A stretch of 64,000 bases of DNA, from positions 1,029,940 through 1,093,939 of the forward strand of contig JAHCML010000003.1 of assembly GCA_019192455.1 (NCBI GenBank), given 5' to 3'. Of this stretch, positions 56,573 to 64,000 are shown one piece after another. Below the pieces are notes generated by a model. The model did no database searches and was not told the origin of the DNA. It worked only from the letters and a program-made list of their open reading frames with translations. Each line of letters opens with the position of its first letter. Within the stretch, counting starts at the first letter, position 1. This DNA comes from Alphaproteobacteria bacterium SS10. GTDB taxonomy: Bacteria > Pseudomonadota > Alphaproteobacteria > TMED2. Made by a program: the position numbers and the translations under genes.

Positions 56573-57214
56573 ATGATCCGCCTTCGTCGGGCGCTTGCCT
56601 GCATCGGGGTGTTTTTTGCCCTGCTGGTTCCCTTCACCGGGTCGGCGGAGGAGCAGACCGTTGATGTGGATCCAGCAGCACCGGTTGATTTGTTGAATGC
56701 TACACTGGCTGAGATCGCGGCTGCTGGCCTCGATCTCACCTATGAGCAGCGGTTCGACCAGTTGGAGCCGGTGGTAACTGAGGCTTATAACCTCCCACTC
56801 ATGACCCGCCTGGTTGTTGGCAGCGGTGCTTGGTCAGATCTTTCCGAGGATGATCAGGCGGCGCTGATCGACGGGTTTGAGCGGATGAGTATTGCCGCCT
56901 ATGCCGCCCGCTTTGGCGGTGAGCCAGGGGGGCAGGATCTGCACTTTTCCGTGAGCGAGGTTGCAGATGGCCCGCGCAGAACCAAGCTGGTATCAAGCTT
57001 TCTTGAATTAAAACAACAAGATGACGTGAAATTCTCTTACGTCATGAGGCAGGCGGAGACAGGTTGGCGCATCGTCGATGTGATCATCGATGATCAGTAT
57101 AGTGAGCTGTCTAGGCGCCGGGCTGATTTCGGTGCGATTTTATCAGCTGGCGGTGTGGCCGCCCTGCTGGAACGGATTGATGAGATTGTCGGGAAGTATC
57201 AATCAGATAGCTAG
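56573..57214 (+). CDS. hpnM: HpnM-like MlaC/Ttg2D family protein
   Basis: A 213-residue periplasmic lipid-binding protein. A signal peptide covers about 1-26 (hydrophobic ACIGVFFALLVPFTGSA). The mature part matches the MlaC/toluene-tolerance family: FDQLEPVVTEAYNLPLMTRLVVG, ALIDGFERMSIAAYAARF, and WRIVDVIIDDQYSELSRRRADF. It presumably carries lipids between membranes, in the hopanoid setting perhaps together with HpnN. The frame is open to 56516, but ATG 56573 places the signal peptide correctly. The DsbD-like gene starts four bases after its stop. Confidence 0.88.
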   Translation: MIRLRRALACIGVFFALLVPFTGSAEEQTVDVDPAAPVDLLNATLAEIAAAGLDLTYEQRFDQLEPVVTEAYNLPLMTRLVVGSGAWSDLSEDDQAALIDGFERMSIAAYAARFGGEPGGQDLHFSVSEVADGPRRTKLVSSFLELKQQDDVKFSYVMRQAETGWRIVDVIIDDQYSELSRRRADFGAILSAGGVAALLERIDEIVGKYQSDS

Positions 57215-57218
57215 ATCA

Positions 57219-59462
57219 ATGCGTGGTGTGGGCCTTGCCATCGGCACGCTGCTGATGCTCGCCGTCCTGATGCCAGCCTCGGCCACGGCTCAGGCACCAA
57301 GCACCGGCTATATTGATGAAGTCCCGGCGGTGACCGATTTGGTCGCTGAAACCAGCGGGCTTGAGCCGGGTAGCACCACCTGGCTGGCCTTTACCGTCGA
57401 ACTTGCCCCAGGCTGGCATACCTATTGGGAGAACCCAGGCGATTCCGGCCTGCCATTGAAATTCAATTGGGTGCTGCCCCCCGGTTTTGAGATTGGGGAG
57501 CCGGTTTATCCTATCCCCGACCGCCAAACGTTCGGCCCGATCATCAATTACGGGTTTGAGGACCAGGTCAGCTTCCTGATGCCTACGTCGGTGCCGGAAA
57601 ACGTTGAGGATGGTGGGCTCTACTACATCGCTGGGCAGGCTGAGTATCTCGTCTGCGCTGAGATTTGCATTCCAGCTATTGCGGATCTTTCGCTGGCCAT
57701 CGTCGGGAAGGCTGGGGCGGTTGGTAACAACCCAGCCACAGCGCCAATCTTTGCCGAGGCGCGGGCCCGGCTACCGCAAGCACTGCCAACCACCGCTAGT
57801 GCCGCACTGGTTGAGCCCACCTCTGAGGCCGATCTGATTGTCGCCATTCCATCCTTTGTTGATGGGTTTGAGAGGCTAGAAGATTGGTATGTCTTCGCCA
57901 AGGCTGATGATTTGGTTGATCACAGCATGGCGCAGCCAGTGGTGTTCGATCCGGATGCGAATGAGCTTTTGATCAAGCTGCCGCGCCAGGTCCTTCGGGA
58001 TGAGGTGCCGACCCGGTTGGAGGCATTGGTCACCGCCCGTGATGAGACCGGGGGCGAGCCGATCACCCTTGGCTTTAGCTTTGCAACCGATGTGACCGTC
58101 GATGGCACTGCGGCCAACGCGTTGCTGGATCGTTGGCAGGCTTTGGGTGGTGAGGTTGATCAGGGCAGTGGCCCCGCATTGCCAGACCATTCGCTGATAG
58201 CACTGCTCGGCCTGGCTCTTATCGGTGGGTTGCTTCTAAACCTAATGCCCTGTGTGTTTCCGGTGCTGTCGCTGAAGCTGATGGCCATGGTCCGCCGGAT
58301 GGAAGGCGCGGGTAGCGATGATGCCGACGCTATCAAGTCAGAGCAGCGGCGGCAGGCTTGGCTCTATAGTGCCGGTGTCATGGCGGCGATGTTGTTACTG
58401 GCTGGGGCAATGTTGGGCCTGCGGGCCAGCGGTGCCGCCATTGGTTGGGGCTTCCAACTGCAAAGCCCGTTGCTGATCGGCGCCTTGGCTTGTGTGTTCT
58501 TCGCGCTAGCGCTCGCCATGCTCGGCGTCTTTCACATGCCGCAGCTTCTGGTTGGTGTGGGTGATGGCATTGCCCGCCGTCAGGACGGCGTTGGATCCTT
58601 CACGACGGGTGTGTTGGCCGTTATCGCAGCATCACCCTGCACGGCACCATTTATGGCCACTGCGATTGGTGCAGCACTCCTGTTGCCGATGGGGGCATCA
58701 CTCGCGATCTTTGCGGCCTTAGGCTTCGGGATGGCGTTGCCACTGCTGTTGTTGAGCCATCTATCCTCACACTTACGGGTGCTGCCTCGTCCGGGCCCTT
58801 GGATGGGGACGTTACAGCAGTTCATGGCGTTTCCGCTGTTCGCCACCAGCATCTGGCTGGTCTTTGTGGTGGCACAGCAACGTGGCGCTGTCGGCGTTGC
58901 CGTGGTGCTGGGCGCGCTGCTGTCGATTGGCTTTGGTGTTTGGTTGGCCCGACAGTTATCGGGTCAGCATCGTCTCGCAGGGCTGGCATCGGCGGCTGTT
59001 CTGGCCATCGCTTTGCCACTGGGCGGTTTGGCTGGCCTCAATCAATTGCCGGATGTCAGTGCGGAAGCCTCCGGCAGCTATGCTGGTCTGCCTTACGAGA
59101 AGTATAGCCCAGCGCGGCTAGAGCGAGCGCTGGATCGTGGGCGGGCAGTGTTTATCGATGTAACTGCCGCCTGGTGCATTACCTGCCTGGTGAATGAGCA
59201 GGTCGCCCTAAGCCATCCGGATGTTGGCAAGGCATTCGCTGATGCCGATGTGCTGTTCCTAAAAGCGGATTGGACCAATCGCGATCCAGAGATAACGGCA
59301 CTGCTTGAGCAGTTTGGCCGCTTGGGCCTCCCGCTCTACATCACCTATCAGGGTGGCAGTCGTGAGCCTGAGGTCTTGCCGCAAATCCTGCTTCCCGGCA
59401 TGTTGGTCGGGTTATTCCCGCCTGAGGACTCAGTACAGCAAGCCTCGATCTTTGATGAGTGA
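57219..59462 (+). CDS. DsbD/ScsB-like thiol:disulfide interchange protein
   Basis: A 747-residue membrane protein. It has a signal peptide (1-26), an N-terminal periplasmic domain with the pair Cys146/Cys150 (LVCAEICIP), a membrane domain of about eight helices (325-610) with Cys345 (NLMPCVFPV) and Cys474 (AASPCTAPF), and a C-terminal thioredoxin-like domain with Cys653-Cys656 (WCITC). These three pairs allow electrons to pass from the cytosol to periplasmic thiols. The frame is open upstream over hpnM, but ATG 57219 gives a proper signal peptide. It is tightly linked to hpnM, an unusual partner. The mature HpnM has no cysteine, so its client is something else. Confidence 0.9.
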   Translation: MRGVGLAIGTLLMLAVLMPASATAQAPSTGYIDEVPAVTDLVAETSGLEPGSTTWLAFTVELAPGWHTYWENPGDSGLPLKFNWVLPPGFEIGEPVYPIPDRQTFGPIINYGFEDQVSFLMPTSVPENVEDGGLYYIAGQAEYLVCAEICIPAIADLSLAIVGKAGAVGNNPATAPIFAEARARLPQALPTTASAALVEPTSEADLIVAIPSFVDGFERLEDWYVFAKADDLVDHSMAQPVVFDPDANELLIKLPRQVLRDEVPTRLEALVTARDETGGEPITLGFSFATDVTVDGTAANALLDRWQALGGEVDQGSGPALPDHSLIALLGLALIGGLLLNLMPCVFPVLSLKLMAMVRRMEGAGSDDADAIKSEQRRQAWLYSAGVMAAMLLLAGAMLGLRASGAAIGWGFQLQSPLLIGALACVFFALALAMLGVFHMPQLLVGVGDGIARRQDGVGSFTTGVLAVIAASPCTAPFMATAIGAALLLPMGASLAIFAALGFGMALPLLLLSHLSSHLRVLPRPGPWMGTLQQFMAFPLFATSIWLVFVVAQQRGAVGVAVVLGALLSIGFGVWLARQLSGQHRLAGLASAAVLAIALPLGGLAGLNQLPDVSAEASGSYAGLPYEKYSPARLERALDRGRAVFIDVTAAWCITCLVNEQVALSHPDVGKAFADADVLFLKADWTNRDPEITALLEQFGRLGLPLYITYQGGSREPEVLPQILLPGMLVGLFPPEDSVQQASIFDE

Positions 59463-59500
59463 TCGACAAACTCGCTGAACCAAGCTGAAAAACGATAAAA

Positions 59501-60346
59501 ATGTCAAAAATCAATGGCCTAGCGTCGCTTATTGATCGCTACGATGGTTTTGTTATCGATCAATGGGGCGTCCTGCATGACGGTCAGACGCCATATCCAG
59601 GCGCGTTACAGGCGCTCGAGCATCTGCAGGCAGCCGGTAAGCCCTTCGTTATCCTGTCTAACTCTGGCAAGCGGGCGGTGCTGAACGCGGAACGTATGGC
59701 GCGGCTAGGTTTTCCCGATTGGGTGGGAAAGCAGCTTCTAACCTCTGGTGAACTGACCTGGCGGGCGCTCAGTAACCCAGCCGAGGCATTACCTGCTATC
59801 GCTGGCCGACGTCTCTATCTGATCATCCAGCCAGGTGAGAATAGGCTGATCCGAGATACCGAATGGGAGCAGGTGGATACGGTCGGCGATGCCGATGCGG
59901 TACTGATTGCTGGCCTGACCGCGGAGGCGACACAGGAAGAGTATGAGCCTGTCCTGGCCCAAGCTTTGGAGCGGCAGCTGACCGTCTTATGCGCCAACCC
60001 AGATTTCGATGCGTTGCTAGGTACGAAGAACAATGTCGGGCCAGGTCGCTTGGCCGCTTGGTATGAGCAGGCTGGCGGCAAGGTCATCCGCTTTGGAAAG
60101 CCAGAGCCAGATGCTTTCACCGCAGCACGAGAGATGCTGGGCGTTGATGGTCCGGCCCTTATGATTGGCGACTCCCTCTATCACGACATTGCCGGTGGCA
60201 GCAGGGCAGGGCTCGATACCCTCTTCATCACCGGCGGCATTCATGCGAGCGCACTTAACGAACCAGATCCAGGGGCAGCATTGCAGGCGCTCTATAACAA
60301 GGTGGGGGCAGTTCCAACCCACAGAATGCAAAGGCTGGTGGTTTAG
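59501..60346 (+). CDS. TIGR01459-type HAD superfamily hydrolase
   Basis: A 281-residue HAD class IIA protein. Motif I is VIDQWGVLHDG (about 18-28), with Trp in place of the usual Gly/Ala-type residue and Asp at position 20; motif II is ILSNSGK; motif III/IV is FGKPEPDAF and MIGDSLYHDIAGG. TIGR01459 proteins are found mostly in alphaproteobacteria and resemble NagD-type sugar phosphatases; substrate unknown. The upstream 38 bases are AT-rich. It is convergent with the M23-like gene, overlapping by four bases. Confidence 0.87.
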   Translation: MSKINGLASLIDRYDGFVIDQWGVLHDGQTPYPGALQALEHLQAAGKPFVILSNSGKRAVLNAERMARLGFPDWVGKQLLTSGELTWRALSNPAEALPAIAGRRLYLIIQPGENRLIRDTEWEQVDTVGDADAVLIAGLTAEATQEEYEPVLAQALERQLTVLCANPDFDALLGTKNNVGPGRLAAWYEQAGGKVIRFGKPEPDAFTAAREMLGVDGPALMIGDSLYHDIAGGSRAGLDTLFITGGIHASALNEPDPGAALQALYNKVGAVPTHRMQRLVV

Positions 60347-61365
60347 CCAGCAGGCTCAATCCGTATCGTGGTTTGCTTGGTCTCACGAAACGCGGTCTCG
60401 CCCTCGCCACGCTCAATCGTGATCCGGCCCGTGTAAACGCCTGGGTCCAGTGGCTGACGAACACGTCGACCGGAGAAGCGGAAGATACGAACCTTCTGTT
60501 CCTCAAGCTCGATTTCATTGTCGAAGAACTTGTCACCCACGGGGTCTAGTATGGTCATGGTCAGCCGGTCACCTGGTTGGGTGCCATAGATCACGGTCCA
60601 AACAACCAGCGCTGGTGGGTCAGTGGCTGCAGCCCGCACATGGGCGCGGCCATCCAATGCCTTATCCGCTGTCAGGGCCGCGGTACCAAAACCAATCTGC
60701 ACGATATCTAGGGGATCGTATGCCGTCAGTTCAGCGTCACCCCATAGCGGCGTTGGGTTTGGAACCTTATCTGCATCTTCAGGCTTAAGCGGCTTGCCCG
60801 TCGCAGCATCGACATGGACCCCATTCAGCCGCGTTGAGAGCTGAATATGCGGGAACTCGGCGAGACCGGACATACCAATCTCACCGATTGGATCACCAGC
60901 CTCCACGATCTGGCCGGGTTGCACGAGCACTGAGCCCTGGCGCATATGGCATATCTGGGTCTCTAAACCACCGGCATGGGATAGAACGACCGCGTTGCCA
61001 CAGGCCCGGTCATAGATGGCATCTCGTGCTTCCTTAGTGCGCACAGCCTCATCGACCATACCGTCGCGGGCCCGCAGTACCCGACCATCCGCTGGGGCCA
61101 GGACCAGGAACCCCTCATCGATGGCGGCGATATCGCTGATGCCGATATCAACACCATTATGGCCGTTATAGCTGCGGGTAAAACCACCGTAATCCCTGAA
61201 ACCATCACCGGGATCGACATCGGGATGCTGTATGAACCAGCAATCCTCGTTGAGAGTGCAATCAACAGGGAAGATCAGTTTCGGTGGTTGCTCTGCTAGC
61301 GCCGGTATGGACAGAAGCAAACTAAAGGCGCCCAGAGTGGTCGCCAGAAAGCGATTGAAAATCAA
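60343..61365 (-). CDS. M23-family peptidase-like protein with altered zinc site
   Basis: A 340-residue exported protein with a signal peptide (1-24). The LytM-type core has His69 and Asp73 (HNGVDIG) and His140 (ICHMRQGS), but the HxH motif reads His173-Ile-Gln175 (FPHIQLS), so the third zinc ligand is replaced by Gln. Family members with an intact site cut peptidoglycan cross-links; this one may be inactive or act as an activator, as EnvC/NlpD-type proteins do. A beta-rich C-terminal domain (about 215-340) follows. It lies 18 bases after the second patatin gene on the same strand. Confidence 0.82.
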   Translation of the reverse strand: MIFNRFLATTLGAFSLLLSIPALAEQPPKLIFPVDCTLNEDCWFIQHPDVDPGDGFRDYGGFTRSYNGHNGVDIGISDIAAIDEGFLVLAPADGRVLRARDGMVDEAVRTKEARDAIYDRACGNAVVLSHAGGLETQICHMRQGSVLVQPGQIVEAGDPIGEIGMSGLAEFPHIQLSTRLNGVHVDAATGKPLKPEDADKVPNPTPLWGDAELTAYDPLDIVQIGFGTAALTADKALDGRAHVRAAATDPPALVVWTVIYGTQPGDRLTMTILDPVGDKFFDNEIELEEQKVRIFRFSGRRVRQPLDPGVYTGRITIERGEGETAFRETKQTTIRIEPAG

Positions 61366-61383
61366 CGTATTGGTCCGTTGTTC

Positions 61384-62406
61384 TTAGAACCAGCTGCGAC
61401 CGCCGAGGCCGCCTGGAATGCCATGAACTGCCATCACATCATCAAGGTCCGACAGGGCTGTGTCCACCGCTGCCTCGCCTAATCGGATAAGCTCTTCCGC
61501 ACGGTCGAATTCCATCATTCCAATATGGCCAACCTTGGGCGAGATCTGGACATCCGGTGGGTCACCGGCCAGGCGAGATCGGGTAATCCGATCCTGAACC
61601 ACGTTTAAGGTAGCAACCATTGAGCCAAACAGGCTCGGCGTATCGCGGTTTGCCCGGTTGAACAGGGCCTGGGTAATTGGGCTCCAAAGCTTATCCCGTA
61701 ACCTTGCAAGGCTTGCCTTAGGTGCTGATTGCTCAAGTTCTGGGATCATGTCAAAACCGGCAACCCGGGGTACCGGGCCGTTATTTGAACGGATCTGGCC
61801 AATCAGATCGCCACTCAAATTAACCGCGATGACCAGTTGCGCCCCCAATGCCCGACATGCCGAAACGGGAACAGGGTTCACGATGGCGCCGTCAACCAAC
61901 CAGCGGCCCTGATGCAGAACAGGATGGAAGATGCCGGGCAGCGACATGGAGGCGCGAATTGCCTCGACCAAATCACCGCGCCGCAGCCAAACCTCATGAC
62001 CTGTGACAAGATCGGCGGCAATGGTAGAGAAGGGGATGGGTAGTTCTTCGATAATGAACTCACCCAGCTCTTCACGCATGGCGGTCGCCAGCTTATCGCC
62101 ACCGATGAGGCCGCCACCGGCCAGACGTAGATCAAGATGTGAAAGGATCTTCAGGCGGTTAACGCTTGTGGCCCAGTCGGCTAGCTGGTCCAGCTTACCG
62201 CCAGCATAGGCACCGCCAACCACCGCACCGATTGAGGTGCCAGCGATTACATCTGGTTTAATGCCATGTCTTGCGAGGGCGCGAAGAACCCCTATATGCG
62301 ACCAACCACGGGCCACACCGGCGCCGAGTGCTAGGCCAATCCTTGGTCTGGTATATCCGCCGTTCTCGGTCGGGTGCATACCGCTTTGGTGACTGCTGCC
62401 ATCCAT
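61384..62406 (-). CDS. Patatin-like phospholipase (copy 2)
   Basis: A 340-residue patatin-type lipid hydrolase with dyad Ser58 (GTSIG) and Asp172 (DGA), and oxyanion sequence GAGVARGW. The frame is open to 62613, but AGGGAGG seven bases before ATG 62406 fixes the start. It is a clear relative of the patatin at 40900-41859. It is followed 18 bases later by the M23-like gene and divergent from the ABC exporter gene, so its setting is envelope-related. Substrate unknown. Confidence 0.9.
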   Translation of the reverse strand: MDGSSHQSGMHPTENGGYTRPRIGLALGAGVARGWSHIGVLRALARHGIKPDVIAGTSIGAVVGGAYAGGKLDQLADWATSVNRLKILSHLDLRLAGGGLIGGDKLATAMREELGEFIIEELPIPFSTIAADLVTGHEVWLRRGDLVEAIRASMSLPGIFHPVLHQGRWLVDGAIVNPVPVSACRALGAQLVIAVNLSGDLIGQIRSNNGPVPRVAGFDMIPELEQSAPKASLARLRDKLWSPITQALFNRANRDTPSLFGSMVATLNVVQDRITRSRLAGDPPDVQISPKVGHIGMMEFDRAEELIRLGEAAVDTALSDLDDVMAVHGIPGGLGGRSWF

Positions 62407-62595
62407 ATGATGGCCTCCCTCTATGGTGTTTCCGGTCCCAATAGTCTGTTCGTTATTCTCGAACTTAAGAGAAAGCTTATCACAAACAGGCTTAACGGCA
62501 GATGAGCTTGCTGTGATGGCCCAGTGATTGCCGAGTGGCAGGCTTGTTAGATTGATCTGGTGAAAACCTATGATGCCCGTGCTAGACCAGCGCCC

Positions 62596-64000
62596 ATGAG
62601 CCAAGCAGACCAACCAGCCAACACCGATCTGAAACCCGACGCCGAACCGGCATCGGAAGCGCAGACCGACGCAAAAACCGACGACTCCAAAGAGATGTCG
62701 CGGCGCAGCTGGCCGTTGGTCAAACGGCTGGTGGACCTTTACATGCGGCCGTATTTCCCAACCTTGGGCTTGGCGGCGGTGTTTATGGTCATGGCGGCCA
62801 TTATGACCGGCGCCATGGCGAAGCTGATGGAGCCCATCGTCGATGATGTGTTCTCCGCCGGTGATCGCAGCATGCTGTACCCGGTGGCCGGGGCGGTTCT
62901 GGCGGCCTTCGTAATCCGTGGTCTCTCAACCTACTGCCACAACGTTCTGATGAACCGTGTGGGACAGGGGGTGGTTGCCGATATTCAGCGGCAATTGGCG
63001 AGCCACCTGATCCGTGCCGATCTTGCCTATCTGCAGACACGCAGTTCCGGGCAACTAATCTCAAACATGATTTCCGATGTGAACGTCATGCGCACCGCGA
63101 TGGCTGAGTGTCTGCTCGGCTTTGTTCGCGGTAGCCTGACCCTCGGCATCTTGGTCGGTGTCATGTTCTGGCAGGATTGGCACTTGGCATCCGTATGTTT
63201 TGTTGTGCTGCCTGCGGGCGCCATCCTCGTCGCCAAACTGGGCAAGCGGCTGCGCAGTGTTTCGATCAAAACCCAGAGTGAGTTGGGTGAGTTCTCTGCC
63301 CAGTTGAACCAAACCTTCCAATCAATCCGCCAGGTTAAGGCCTATGGGATGGAGGGGCATGAAGAGACGCGGCTTAATCAGGTGATTGCGCGCCTTTATG
63401 ATCTCGCCCATCGCGGGTTCCGGGTGGCGGCCTTCGCCACGCCGATTAGTGAGATTTTGAGCGGCATCGCCATTGTCACCGTCATCATCTATGGCGGTAT
63501 GCGGGTGATTGATGGGGCCAGCACGGCCGGTGAGGTATTCTCCTTCATCACGGCATTCCTGATGGCTTATGAGCCGATGAAGAAGCTGGCCAAGCTGAAC
63601 GGTACGCTGCAAATGGGCCTTGGTGCCGCTGAGCGTGTGTTGGAGGTCTTGGCCATCCGCCCGGCTGTTGTTGATGGCCAGACGGTGAGCCAGCTGGCGG
63701 TTGAGAAGCCAACCATCGAATTCGACAGCGTGCATTTCCATTATGGGGATGAGGAGGCGCCAGCGCTGAACGGTATCTCACTAACCGTTGGCGCAGGGCA
63801 GCGAGCGGCCCTGGTTGGCCCATCTGGTGCTGGTAAATCGACCATCCTGAACCTGATCCCGCGGTTTTATGACGTCACCGTTGGGCGGGTTCTGGTGGAT
63901 GGCGAGGATATCCGCGACGTCTCTCTTAAGAGCTTGCGCGCCAATATCGCCCTGGTCAGTCAAGAGATCTCAATCTTCGACGATACGATCCGCGCTAACA
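62596..64000 (+). CDS. MsbA-type ABC exporter (partial, cut by window end)
   Basis: The first 468 codons of a fused permease-ATPase. About 38 polar residues lead into a six-helix membrane domain (about 50-335), followed by the nucleotide-binding domain with Walker A GPSGAGKST near 408-416 and the Q-loop VSQEISIFD near 455-463. The pattern DLAYLQTRSSGQLISNMISD and EDIRDVSLKSLRANIA is that of MsbA-like lipid flippases. The C-terminal signature and Walker B are outside the window. The lipid substrate is inferred from family resemblance and the neighbouring envelope genes. Confidence 0.88.
   Translation, partial: MSQADQPANTDLKPDAEPASEAQTDAKTDDSKEMSRRSWPLVKRLVDLYMRPYFPTLGLAAVFMVMAAIMTGAMAKLMEPIVDDVFSAGDRSMLYPVAGAVLAAFVIRGLSTYCHNVLMNRVGQGVVADIQRQLASHLIRADLAYLQTRSSGQLISNMISDVNVMRTAMAECLLGFVRGSLTLGILVGVMFWQDWHLASVCFVVLPAGAILVAKLGKRLRSVSIKTQSELGEFSAQLNQTFQSIRQVKAYGMEGHEETRLNQVIARLYDLAHRGFRVAAFATPISEILSGIAIVTVIIYGGMRVIDGASTAGEVFSFITAFLMAYEPMKKLAKLNGTLQMGLGAAERVLEVLAIRPAVVDGQTVSQLAVEKPTIEFDSVHFHYGDEEAPALNGISLTVGAGQRAALVGPSGAGKSTILNLIPRFYDVTVGRVLVDGEDIRDVSLKSLRANIALVSQEISIFDDTIRAN

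Overview
The window is a gene-dense bacterial chromosome segment with no tRNA, rRNA, CRISPR array, insertion sequence or integrase that I could recognise. Gene content points to an alphaproteobacterium, probably of the Rhodospirillales type: an ATP-synthase zeta-type inhibitor (DUF1476), a TrmJ-like methylase, a zinc-free ribosomal protein S4, a class II DAHP synthase, the short PurL that needs PurS and PurQ, and a full hopanoid pathway with HpnC/D/E squalene synthesis. The placement is inferred from gene families, not from a marker phylogeny.

Layout. 0-2.3 kb: end of an SbtA-like bicarbonate transporter, a convergent SbtB-like PII protein with an unknown 199-residue gene upstream of it, and a degenerate PP2C-like protein. 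2.4-8.7 kb: glmU-glmS (UDP-GlcNAc supply), a succinate-semialdehyde-type dehydrogenase and glutathione reductase. 8.9-9.5 kb: a 521-base intergenic region with five GAATC sites, DnaA-box-like sequences and a perfect 12-bp hairpin. 9.5-19.9 kb: a forward run of aroG (class II), pncB, nadE, gltX, cysS, cimA, trmJ-like and rpsD, ending in a clear terminator. 20-24.7 kb: rarD, grxD, bolA, purL and purQ on the minus strand. 24.8-39.5 kb: mixed housekeeping (purC-purS, an AlkA-type glycosylase, radC, map, sfsA, cinA-like, ferredoxin and its reductase, an AraC regulator, a GYF-AIM24 fusion), interrupted by two closely related orphan PilT/DotB-type secretion ATPases. 39.5-64 kb: an envelope-lipid region.

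The envelope-lipid region is the most coherent part. IspH and a farnesyl-diphosphate synthase supply FPP. HpnD, HpnC and HpnE turn FPP into squalene, Shc cyclises it, HpnH and HpnG extend the side chain, and HpnA and HpnB are hopanoid-associated sugar enzymes. HpnN (RND) and HpnM (MlaC-like) are probable transport factors. Around them lie two patatin-like lipases, one joined to hpnB by a TAATG overlap, a DsbD/ScsB-like thiol reductase four bases after hpnM, an M23-like protein with an altered zinc site, a HAD hydrolase and an MsbA-type ABC exporter cut by the window end.

The points most worth following up are the two lone secretion ATPases without any secretion apparatus beside them, the DsbD-like gene coupled to hpnM, the two patatins bracketing the hopanoid genes, and the GAATC/DnaA-box intergenic region. 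All assignments come from reading motifs and gene order by eye; no database search was run.
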